NCBI GenBank assembly: GCA_003353945.1
Contig: PIVM01000004.1
Coordinates: 55,166-119,165 of the forward strand
Reading direction: 5' to 3'
Source of the DNA: Gammaproteobacteria bacterium
GTDB lineage: Bacteria; Pseudomonadota; Gammaproteobacteria; Pseudomonadales; PIVM01
Length of the DNA: 64,000 nucleotides
Part shown: piece after piece, positions 44,746 to 52,724 of the stretch
How positions within the stretch are numbered: the first letter of the stretch is position 1
Layout of the letters: each line of letters begins with the position of its first letter
Program-made: the position numbers and the translations under genes
The notes under the pieces: model-generated
Databases searched by the model: none
What the model was told of the DNA's origin: nothing
The model's input: only the letters and a program-made list of their open reading frames with translations

Positions 44746-45139
44746 TGGTCACTCCCCCTGAAGTAATGCAGCACAATTAAAAATGCTCATGCTTTGTGGG
44801 TGTTAATTTTGTGCCCTGTTGTCAGTATAGGTGTGCTAAGAGTATTCACAAGCGGTTGACCGCAAGATTGCTCAATTGTCATTTTGTATTGCGCTAAGTG
44901 AGGAGTGGGGCACAATTTTATAACTATAAAAAGCGGCTAATGAAAATGGTTATTACTGTGTTGGCATTTTTATTAGGTTGATATATTTATTAGGAATTGA
45001 TGATTGAAAATAATGTTTGAATTGTGCATATTTTCGTTTGATTGCCAGGCATAAAATTATTGTGCTGCGGCTGTCAGATGACAAAAGGTTAAACTGAATG
45101 GCAAAGCTGTTATTGCTTTTTTGATTGTTTTTTTCGTTT

Positions 45140-45901
45140 TTAGCCTACAATCGAATAACCACCATCTACGACCAGTGTTTGTCCAGTAATAAAACTGGCA
45201 TGATTGCTGGCGAGGAATAGGGCACATTGCGCAATATCATTGGGCGTTCCCCAGCGTTTTAATGGAGTGCGCGCCATAATGGGCTCATTCATTTCTGGAA
45301 TATCCTTCATAAAACCGGTCATGCGCGTATCGATCATGCCGGCGGCAATGGCGTTAACTCGTATCCCTTGGTCAGCCCAGGCCGTACCCAGTGTTTTGCT
45401 CATTTGCACTAATCCGGCTTTGGAAGCGCCGTAACCTGGCACCATGGGGATAGCGAAGAATGAGGTTAAGGAGGCGATGCTCATGATGCTGGCGCCGCCG
45501 TCAAGTGTGCTGGCGCTCAGTTGTGCTCGTAAGGCATTGCTGCAGTGATAGGCCGAAAACAAATTGATGCGGACGGCTTCTTCGAAGACTTCCGGTTCGT
45601 ATTCATCCTTGCCGCCGGGCATGGTGGCGCCGGCATTATTGATTAGAATATCAAGTCGGTCGATGTTGTCGGCCAGTTTATAAATGGCGTCTCTATCCTG
45701 TACGAGCAACTGTTGATACTGAAATCGCGATAGGTCATTGTCATAGTCTTCTGGCGACGGCTTTGTGCCGGTAATTATCACTTCGGCACCGCTGTCGGCA
45801 AAGGCTGAGGCAATGCCGAAACCAATGCCGTTGCTGCCGCCAGTGACGAATACACGGGATCCGTTGTAGTCATAGCTTGCTTTATTTTGAGCTTGGTTCA
45901 T
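45140..45901 (-). CDS. Short-chain dehydrogenase/reductase (SDR)
   Basis: A 253-residue classical SDR with TGGSNGIGFGIASAF (TGxxxGxG), a beta-2 region ITGTKPS that suggests NADP(H), NNAGATMPGG, and catalytic Ser and YxxxK (IASLTSFF; GYGASKAGLV). The C-terminus is TGQTLVVDGGYSIVG. It is the last gene of an apparent operon with a sulfotransferase and a metallohydrolase, 35 bp after the sulfotransferase, and has AAGGAAAG before its ATG. The likely role is alcohol/ketone interconversion on the same substrate. Confidence 0.9.
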   Translation of the reverse strand: MNQAQNKASYDYNGSRVFVTGGSNGIGFGIASAFADSGAEVIITGTKPSPEDYDNDLSRFQYQQLLVQDRDAIYKLADNIDRLDILINNAGATMPGGKDEYEPEVFEEAVRINLFSAYHCSNALRAQLSASTLDGGASIMSIASLTSFFAIPMVPGYGASKAGLVQMSKTLGTAWADQGIRVNAIAAGMIDTRMTGFMKDIPEMNEPIMARTPLKRWGTPNDIAQCALFLASNHASFITGQTLVVDGGYSIVG

Positions 45902-45936
45902 TAATCTTTCCTTCTTTGCTAATCTGCTTATACATC

Positions 45937-47199
45937 TTACTCAGGCACGATAGGAAATGTTTGAAAATAAAATTCAAAGCGTTTACGAAGTTGCTCGGGA
46001 TCAATATCGAAATCCCGTTGAAGATGATAAACCACTTGCCCGTGTTTGCCCCGCGGGTGATTATCAATAAATGACTGCAGTTCTGTTTTAGCCTGTTCGG
46101 TAAAAGGCAAATCGGCTTTGGCATAAATGTTTTCGATCATGCCCATGTCATCGGCCATAAACTGGTGAAAAGGAACGTCGATGCTGCATTCTGGCGCAAC
46201 TGCATTGCGATCACGCACACAGGCGCGTAACAGGTGTTCTATGCGATCACTCCAATAATCGATCAGTGCTTTTGTTTCGACCCGCCTGCGGTTGATGCGT
46301 TGACCATAGGCTAACATCGTTACCGTTGACTGGATAACAGCGACGGGATCACGATGTGTCATTACAACGGTGGCATCGGGGAATACCTGCTTTAGTGCGC
46401 GTAACTGTTCAAGGTGCTGTGGACATTTCAATACCCATCGCGACGGACGGTCCGTTTGCCGTTGTTGCCAAAGCAAAATTTTAAGCACATTTTTCATGTA
46501 TTCATAATGGGTTGTCTGATCTGTGGCGTAGTAGTGATCGCGCCAGCGGGGCGACATGCATAGCCATTCGAAATTATACGAAGCAAAATCCGGCCCCATC
46601 AGTTCCAGTTCTTCATGGATGTGGTCGGGATTCATTGGGTGCATGGCGGCCAGATGAGGTGTGACTTGCTGCATCATCTGCCATTGTTCGGCACAGCGTT
46701 GATAACGAGGGTCTTCTGTCGTTCTGTCGCTTACGGTATCTCCCGGTAAGGGGATGGGTTCGTAGGATTCCCATAGTGGCAGTGAGCGCAAACGGCTGTC
46801 CGCAGCCATCAGGTTAAGCAGATGAGTCGTGCCGGAGCGGGGAAGACCGGCAACGATAATCGGTTTTTCGATTGGAATATCGAGAATTTCAGGGTGTTTT
46901 TTTAAAGTGTTTTGAATTAATAAACGACTGCTGGCAAAGGTAACGAGTTTGGCATGAAGACTCATTCGGCCAATCCCAGTAATCATCGTATCGTTATTCC
47001 ATTCACTCGTTAACAGCTCAAGCCTTTCGTAAAAATCATCTTCACCAAAGTCACTCATTCCTGTTTTGCTGCGTGCTTCTGTCAGTATGGAGTCTGCGCT
47101 GAGCTCAACGGAAACTGCTTCGCCAAAAGCCAACACGCCTTTTTGTTCTTCTGTCAGCACAGGTTCTTTCAGGTCATCAATATGAATGGCATGGCTCAT
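45937..47199 (-). CDS. PAPS-dependent sulfotransferase family protein
   Basis: The 420-residue protein has the Sulfotransfer_3 pattern. The 5'-phosphosulfate loop is IIVAGLPRSGTTHLLNLMA (about residue 110), followed later by VLKCPQHLEQL and the 3'-phosphate-binding VVMTHRDPVAVIQSTV. This fold moves a sulfo group from PAPS to a hydroxyl of a lipid, sterol, sugar or small molecule. Many relatives are annotated only by fold, and a phosphatase-free sulfation cannot be proven by eye. It lies between the metallohydrolase and the SDR in the same orientation. Confidence 0.85.
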   Translation of the reverse strand: MSHAIHIDDLKEPVLTEEQKGVLAFGEAVSVELSADSILTEARSKTGMSDFGEDDFYERLELLTSEWNNDTMITGIGRMSLHAKLVTFASSRLLIQNTLKKHPEILDIPIEKPIIVAGLPRSGTTHLLNLMAADSRLRSLPLWESYEPIPLPGDTVSDRTTEDPRYQRCAEQWQMMQQVTPHLAAMHPMNPDHIHEELELMGPDFASYNFEWLCMSPRWRDHYYATDQTTHYEYMKNVLKILLWQQRQTDRPSRWVLKCPQHLEQLRALKQVFPDATVVMTHRDPVAVIQSTVTMLAYGQRINRRRVETKALIDYWSDRIEHLLRACVRDRNAVAPECSIDVPFHQFMADDMGMIENIYAKADLPFTEQAKTELQSFIDNHPRGKHGQVVYHLQRDFDIDPEQLRKRFEFYFQTFPIVPE

Positions 47200-47236
47200 A
47201 GTGGTTTATCTCTTTCTACCGTCACTAATATGATGA

Positions 47237-48532
47237 CTAGGATGATGAATTGATCCTTTGTTCCAGTTGTTCAATTTGATACTTGAGCCAGCCGGTTTCC
47301 CAAAAATTGGTACTTTTAGAGCGATCTAATAGCGCGTAATGAGTATTCAGGGCGAGTTGTAAGGCGTCTTTATGTAGAGGATCTTTTGCTAAGGCAACTT
47401 CAGCCAGATGCAGTGCGGCTTCTGGGTTATCAACAGTCAATTTGCTACTGCCTAAATTGACAACTCGTTCAATCCCAGCTAGCTCTGCCAGTTCGGCATA
47501 GATATCTCTGGATTGCGTTGGGTACAGCTCAGTGGTGGATTGAGCTTTGAACCAGCCCATATAACTTTCCCAGATCGTACGCACAGCCCAGCTGATCTTG
47601 CCGTAGCCCTCGCCAACCCGGTATTGCTCTGGTATGCGGATATCCCGCATCAGTGTGTAGATATCGACTCCAGCATTCATCCCTTTGAGGGTTTCGCTAT
47701 GAACGTATTGCACAGCGCCTTCAAGGCGGCTCAGGCTTTCACGAATCAATGCCTTGCCAACGATGGGTTCAAAATGGCCGGTAATCATTATGTCCGGTTC
47801 AAGTGATCGGATACGGGCCAGGGTATCGAGATAAGGATTGAGATATCGATATTTATCGCCGCGTACGGTATTGATATTGGGGAAATGCGGGAATAATGGT
47901 CCGAAGGTATTACCGCTGAATAAAATCTTATGCTGGGGCAGCCAGACGACACAGCTGTCGACGGTTTCTCCCCCTGGGCATGCCAGCAACTCAAACTCCA
48001 TGCCACCGAGTGTAAATTGATAGGAATCTTCAAATAGAATATCCGGCACGGGTTCATCCTGCACAAAAACCTCGGGGTGTTCTTCGGCTAAGGCGAGTCC
48101 CTTTTCAAGCGTTTTTTGAAACCAGATAAAGGCTTGAGATATGCGAATATCCCGGATACGAGCATCATCGTGCTGGCAGCTTGCGTTATTGGCTTGTGCG
48201 ACTAATTGTGTGCCTGATTCGCGAAACTGACCAACACCTCCCAGGTGATCGACATGCCCCTGTGTTAACAGAATATAGGGTGTGGGGCCGGGATGCACGG
48301 CATCAAATACCTGTTTATGCGTCAGTGCTTCGAAACCAAGTCCGGTATTGATAATCACTCGCCCCTGCGTGGTCAGCACCATATACGAGTTGGACGTGCC
48401 CTGTGACATGTAAATAAAGTCGTTGATGGCGATGGCCTGGTCCTGCTGAGCGGTTTCCATGTTCTCAAAGCCTGGGCGATTAGCGATTAAATCGTCAACG
48501 GTCTTTATTTGCCTGTCTGTTGAAAGCTGCAT
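47237..48532 (-). CDS. Alkylsulfatase-like metallo-beta-lactamase-fold hydrolase
   Basis: A 431-residue MBL-fold hydrolase. The zinc motif reads TQGHVDHLGG, so the first His of HxHxDH is replaced by Gln (QxHxDH). Further ligand candidates are PGGETVDSC and ITGHFEPI. The region after the MBL domain is helical (LEGAVQYVHSETLKGMNAG, about 285-330), as in the alkylsulfatase dimerisation domain, and the C-terminal about 90 residues resemble a short TPR-like or alkylsulfatase C-terminal segment. Possible role: hydrolysis of a sulfate ester, opposing or supporting the sulfotransferase downstream. GAGG precedes the start. Confidence 0.8.
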   Translation of the reverse strand: MQLSTDRQIKTVDDLIANRPGFENMETAQQDQAIAINDFIYMSQGTSNSYMVLTTQGRVIINTGLGFEALTHKQVFDAVHPGPTPYILLTQGHVDHLGGVGQFRESGTQLVAQANNASCQHDDARIRDIRISQAFIWFQKTLEKGLALAEEHPEVFVQDEPVPDILFEDSYQFTLGGMEFELLACPGGETVDSCVVWLPQHKILFSGNTFGPLFPHFPNINTVRGDKYRYLNPYLDTLARIRSLEPDIMITGHFEPIVGKALIRESLSRLEGAVQYVHSETLKGMNAGVDIYTLMRDIRIPEQYRVGEGYGKISWAVRTIWESYMGWFKAQSTTELYPTQSRDIYAELAELAGIERVVNLGSSKLTVDNPEAALHLAEVALAKDPLHKDALQLALNTHYALLDRSKSTNFWETGWLKYQIEQLEQRINSSS

Positions 48533-48728
48533 TATGGCCTCAGTAATGTGTCGCAGTGAGGCTTCTAATTTAAGGTGGTGGTATTAATTAGTCAACTGCT
48601 TATATTGCTGTTAATAATCAAGTTTGATTGTCTGTCATTGCTGGTTCATTGCATTAGGATCTCGAAAAATGTATTTTTTCCGCAGCCCTTATTACCACGG
48701 CCCAAAAAAAATGGGGTAGCAGTTTGCC

Positions 48729-50909
48729 TTATAGCAGTACAGCAACTTCCAGGTCATCATGCCCCTGTTTTGTGTAGAGTTCCGTGTAGACAGCCACCTC
48801 TGAGCCACGATGGCGGCGTATCGTTAAGTCAACACTACTGTTTCCGTAACGCATCCCCTTTATCTGTATGCTGCCGATGTAATCGGGTAGACGAGGCCGG
48901 TGAAAGCATATGTGGGGTGTTTGTGGAGAAAAACTCAGTCCAAGACAGGCTTGCAGCAACATGAACACCGCACCGCTGGCCCATGCCTGGGGCGCACAAG
49001 CGACAGGGTAGAGGGTGGGTGCTTGCCCCTGCAGACGATCAAAACCACAGAATAACTCGGGCAGGCGGTGCAGATCGAAAAATGTCGCGGCATTGAACAT
49101 GCCTGTGAGCAGTGTTAATGATTCGTCCCTGAAACCGTAGCGGGCCAGTCCGGCCGATGCCAGTGCGGTATCGTGTGGCCAAACGGAACCGTTGTGGTAT
49201 GACATGGGATTATAACGGGTTTCACCGGCAAACACGGTGCGCACACCCCAGCCACTAAAACCGTGTGGTCCTACCAGACCTTCGGCGATACGAGCAACAC
49301 GCTCTGGTTTGGCGATGCCGCAGTACAACACATGACCCGGATTCGAGCTGCGTATCGCGCAGGGACGCTTGTCTTTATCGAGTGCCAGTGCATAGGTGCC
49401 GATGCTCTCCACCCAGAAAGCGTGTTCGAAAGCATCACGTAGAGTGTCCTGACGTGCAGACCATAACGTCGCCTGTTGTGTGTGGCCCAGCATCTCGGCT
49501 AGCTCGGCACCCAACACATAGGCCTCATAGGCATAAGCCTGCACTTCACACAAGGCGATGGGCGCTTCAGCAGCCAGGCCGTTCGCATGGAAGATCGAAT
49601 CATCAGAATCTTTCCAGCCTTGCTGCACCAAACCCGATGAGCCATGGCGGGCGTATTCAACGAAGCCATCGCCGTCTATATCACCATAATCTGCAATCCA
49701 GGCAATAGCGCGCTCAATATTTGGCCACAGCTTTTCGATGAAAGCACGATCTCCTGTTCGTTGATAGTAGCGACCCGCAAGCATCACGAACAAGGGGGTG
49801 GCGTCCACGGTACCGTAATAGCGCCGAAAAGGCACTTCCCCCAGAGCGGCCATTTCTCCTTCGCGCAGTTCATGAAGGATTTTGCCAGGTTCAGCTTCAC
49901 AAGTTGGGTCTTCGGTTTCTGCCTGATTGGCTGCAAGAAAAGCGAGCACACCTCGGGCCAGCTCAGGGTGGACCCAAAGGGACTGAAGGGCCGTGATCAG
50001 ACCGTCTCGACCAAACGGAGTTGCGAACCAGGGTACGCCTGCAAACGGATAAGGGCCGTTGCGGGTGTCGGCAATTAACATCTGTAAATCGGCGTTGGAT
50101 CGATTCAGCCAATCATTAAACTGTTCGTTGTCAGTGCAAACTTCTGCGCGTTCAGCGCTGTGTATTTCCACTGCGCGATTCAACTCCGTGATCGCCTCAG
50201 CATGACTGTTGAGACAGAAGTAGGCCTTGCCACTGGCACAGGAAACCGCTGCCTCCAGCTCGAATTGTTGACCCGGCGGGAGGGAAACACTGAAGCTGGC
50301 GGATTCTGTCGACAGGCCATCGGGTACCACGTTGAATCCGATTTTGGTCCTGCGAGTGATCCTATCAAGACCTCGATAAGCAAGCACGACAGCGTTGTCA
50401 CCAACCTCCGGTGCCAACACATCTCCTCGACGGTGGCGTTGTATGCCTCGCACCTCGAAAATATCACTGAAGTCAGCCGCAAAAAAAATTGTCAGGTCAA
50501 AGTCGAGTTGCTGATCGTGATAGTTGACCAGTCGCAGGTGCTCATGCAGGGCGCGGTCGTGTACGGCGATATCCCGGTGCAGATGTAATGTGCCTTTTGG
50601 CAGCCAAAGTTGGTCTGTTTTTAAGATATCTGGGGCGGTTTGATCAACGGCCAATTTGCTGTTGTCCAGCTTGACAGTGGAGTTAAGCAGCATAGGTGTA
50701 CGCCCTGCCACCGTCAGTTCCCACTGGGATAAGTGGCGAGTACCAAGTGAATAAAGCCCTTGTTCACCCACACCCATGCGCCCAACTTCTCCATGGCGAT
50801 CAAAGACGGCGAAGGTGTCTTCATGATTCAATACACGGGTACGGTCATCCGTTCTTGCCGATGTGGCTGGAATGAACCACTGGCTGTTGATTTGGATTGC
50901 ATCATCCAT
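48729..50909 (-). CDS. Glycogen-debranching-type amylo-alpha-1,6-glucosidase
   Basis: A 726-residue protein with an N-terminal glycogen-debranching N domain (about 20-220; LNHEDTFAVFDRHGEVGRMG, then GTRHLSQWEL) and a C-terminal (alpha/alpha)6 barrel of the GDE/GH-like type (about 280-680; AGVPWFATPFGRDGLITALQ, then SSGLVQQGWKDSDDSI and YNPMSYHNGSVWPHD). The Asp-rich GFKDSDD-like loop and HNGSVWPHD are characteristic. It probably releases or trims alpha-1,6-branched glucan. Its start overlaps the GT4 stop by 8 bp, so translation is coupled. Confidence 0.88.
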   Translation of the reverse strand: MDDAIQINSQWFIPATSARTDDRTRVLNHEDTFAVFDRHGEVGRMGVGEQGLYSLGTRHLSQWELTVAGRTPMLLNSTVKLDNSKLAVDQTAPDILKTDQLWLPKGTLHLHRDIAVHDRALHEHLRLVNYHDQQLDFDLTIFFAADFSDIFEVRGIQRHRRGDVLAPEVGDNAVVLAYRGLDRITRRTKIGFNVVPDGLSTESASFSVSLPPGQQFELEAAVSCASGKAYFCLNSHAEAITELNRAVEIHSAERAEVCTDNEQFNDWLNRSNADLQMLIADTRNGPYPFAGVPWFATPFGRDGLITALQSLWVHPELARGVLAFLAANQAETEDPTCEAEPGKILHELREGEMAALGEVPFRRYYGTVDATPLFVMLAGRYYQRTGDRAFIEKLWPNIERAIAWIADYGDIDGDGFVEYARHGSSGLVQQGWKDSDDSIFHANGLAAEAPIALCEVQAYAYEAYVLGAELAEMLGHTQQATLWSARQDTLRDAFEHAFWVESIGTYALALDKDKRPCAIRSSNPGHVLYCGIAKPERVARIAEGLVGPHGFSGWGVRTVFAGETRYNPMSYHNGSVWPHDTALASAGLARYGFRDESLTLLTGMFNAATFFDLHRLPELFCGFDRLQGQAPTLYPVACAPQAWASGAVFMLLQACLGLSFSPQTPHICFHRPRLPDYIGSIQIKGMRYGNSSVDLTIRRHRGSEVAVYTELYTKQGHDDLEVAVLL

Positions 50910-52119
50910 TGGGGCGGTGCTCTTCTGTTATCGTAGCTTGATTATATCTATGGATAGGTGATTCATGGATTTCGTTCTGATCAAAACCGCTTGAGTCATC
51001 CCAAGGCTCTTCTTCAAGTGGGGCGATGGGTGCGTGTTGCGCTTCAGCATCCTTTGTATGTCGATTACCTGAATACTGTCCTTGCCACCGCTCGGCTTTG
51101 TTGATCATCCGGTGGTAGACTTCGAGATAGCGCTCTGCCATGCGCTGGGCTGAAAAGCGGGCTTCGAAGTAACGACGGCAGGCGAGGCGGTCGATTTCCT
51201 TGATTTGACCCACTGCTGCCACAGCAGCATCCACGTTTGAAACGATATAGCCCGTGGTTCCGTCTTTCATCACTTCGGGTACCGAGCCACGCTGGTAGGC
51301 TACTATGGGTGTGCCGCAAGCCATAGACTCAATCATCACCAATCCAAATGGTTCGGGCCAGGCAATGGGTAGCAGTAGAGCCCAAGCGCCGCCCAAGAGT
51401 TTGTTTTTTCCGCGTTCATCGACTTCGCCAACATATTCGATTAGCGGATGACTGAGGCGGGGGCGGATGCGCTCGTCAAAATAGGCCTGGTCCATTGGAT
51501 CTAACTTCGCCGCCATTTTAAGTGGCATGCCTACCCGTTGGGCGATGTCCATCGCAGTCTCGGGTCCTTTGTTGGGAGAGAAGCGACCGAGAAAGACCAG
51601 ATAGTCACCTGAGCGAGCTTGGAAATCATAGAGTTCGGTCGGTATGCCGTTATAGACGGTTCCCACCCAGTGTGCCATTGGAAGTGGCGCTCGCTGCATG
51701 TTGGAAATTGAAACGACCGGCATTTCGTGAAACTCAGAGAAGACAGCCTGCAAGTCTGGTAGGTCCAGTCGACAGTGCAGTGTGGTAACTTGCGTAGCGT
51801 TGATATGGCGCCATAACGGAAAGTGATAAAAGTCAGTATGGAAATGAATAATATCAAAGTCATCGGCCTCGCGCGCCACTGCAGCAAGTTGCAGTATATG
51901 CCAGGCCATTGGATCACGGTCTTTCGTTGCTAATCTTAATGCTTCAGTGACACACGGGCGCAACTCGGCACAGGTCTGTGAGTCGCCGCTGGCGAAAAGA
52001 GTCACCTTATGGCCATGGCGAACGAGTTCATCTGTTAGGTAATGAATGACGCGCTCCGTGCCGCCGTATGTTTTCGGGGGAACGCTCTCGATTAACGGCG
52101 CAACTTGTGCAATCTTCAT
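50902..52119 (-). CDS. GT4-family glycosyltransferase
   Basis: A 405-residue GT-B fold enzyme. The N-terminus MKIAQVAPLIESVPPKTYGGTERV, with its glycine-rich loop, and the C-terminal donor-binding segment PEPFGLVMIESMACGTPIVAYQRGSVPEV, with the EX7E glutamates, place it in GT4. It is the first gene of a two-gene operon with the debranching-type enzyme. An excellent AGGAGGT lies 8 bases before the ATG at 52119. GT4/debranching pairs are seen in several bacteria; the acceptor (glucan or trehalose-like) is unknown. Confidence 0.92.
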   Translation of the reverse strand: MKIAQVAPLIESVPPKTYGGTERVIHYLTDELVRHGHKVTLFASGDSQTCAELRPCVTEALRLATKDRDPMAWHILQLAAVAREADDFDIIHFHTDFYHFPLWRHINATQVTTLHCRLDLPDLQAVFSEFHEMPVVSISNMQRAPLPMAHWVGTVYNGIPTELYDFQARSGDYLVFLGRFSPNKGPETAMDIAQRVGMPLKMAAKLDPMDQAYFDERIRPRLSHPLIEYVGEVDERGKNKLLGGAWALLLPIAWPEPFGLVMIESMACGTPIVAYQRGSVPEVMKDGTTGYIVSNVDAAVAAVGQIKEIDRLACRRYFEARFSAQRMAERYLEVYHRMINKAERWQGQYSGNRHTKDAEAQHAPIAPLEEEPWDDSSGFDQNEIHESPIHRYNQATITEEHRPNG

Positions 52120-52724
52120 TGTTCACACCTCCTCTGTTTCCAGGATGTCCATGTTCACTTAGAGCGTTGTTTTGATGTGCGCGCCTTTGTACGGCTTGGT
52201 CATCCCTTGTGAAAAAGTTTCACGTTACGGAACAGTGGCGGCATATCCTTTTTGTCAGATTTTAATAATACTCTTAATGGAAATGGGAATCAGGTTATTT
52301 TTTTCAAGTGTCTCTCAAGTGTCTCTCAAGTGTCTCTCAAGCACTCCTCTCGGATGTTACTCAATTATAAGTTAACATGCACAAGCTCACTGGATAGTGA
52401 TAATCGTGTGATACTGTAAAAAACCGAAGCGCAATGGCAGATGCCGGAATTAAAATAATTGCCTTTAAGTGAAAACGAAATAAATACAAAAACGAAATGT
52501 ATGACTGTCTAGATGGCCATCTAACTCACGGCGATCCATGCCATGGTGTGTAAAGGTTAATATTCAATTAAAGTTAGTGCGAAAAGAGATAAGCAAAATT
52601 ACTGATTACTTACACGGGATGCTAAGATTTATTTGAGAGGGATACTCAATTGTCGTAGGCAAATTCGTCAGAGTACGCACAATGAGAGTGTGATCAATTA
52701 CTATTTTGTTATTAGTTAACTCTT
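52120..52724. promoter_or_regulatory. 605-bp divergent region, GT4 / clpC-like gene
   Basis: No gene is visible. It includes tandem repeats of CAAGTGTCTCT at 52305-52337 (see separate entry). Promoters for the GT4 operon (minus) and the ClpC-like gene (plus) must lie here; I could not find a heat-shock-type sigma-32 sequence. Confidence 0.4.
52305..52348 (+). repeat. Three 11-bp tandem repeats
   Basis: CAAGTGTCTCT occurs three times head to tail (52305-52315, 52316-52326, 52327-52337), followed by a degenerate fourth (CAAGCACTCCT). It lies midway between the divergent GT4 and ClpC-like genes. Confidence 0.8.

Larger units (their letters stand above)
44195..45139. promoter_or_regulatory. 945-bp intergenic region with small-transcript signals
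   Basis: No conventional gene is present. The minus strand carries a 27-codon reading frame (44662-44745), a terminator (44598-44632) and, further on, a hairpin at 44404-44422 followed by a T-rich tract. A TTGACA-like box on the minus strand at 44523-44528 lies about 100 bp upstream of that hairpin, which would fit a small RNA; its -10 element is poor. The left end holds the promoter of the GGDEF-EAL gene at 41975. Confidence 0.5.

Noticed and set aside
49265-50078. Long + strand open frames opposite the debranching-type gene
   Set aside because: They are antisense to clearly conserved coding sequence and show Arg/His-rich, low-quality composition.
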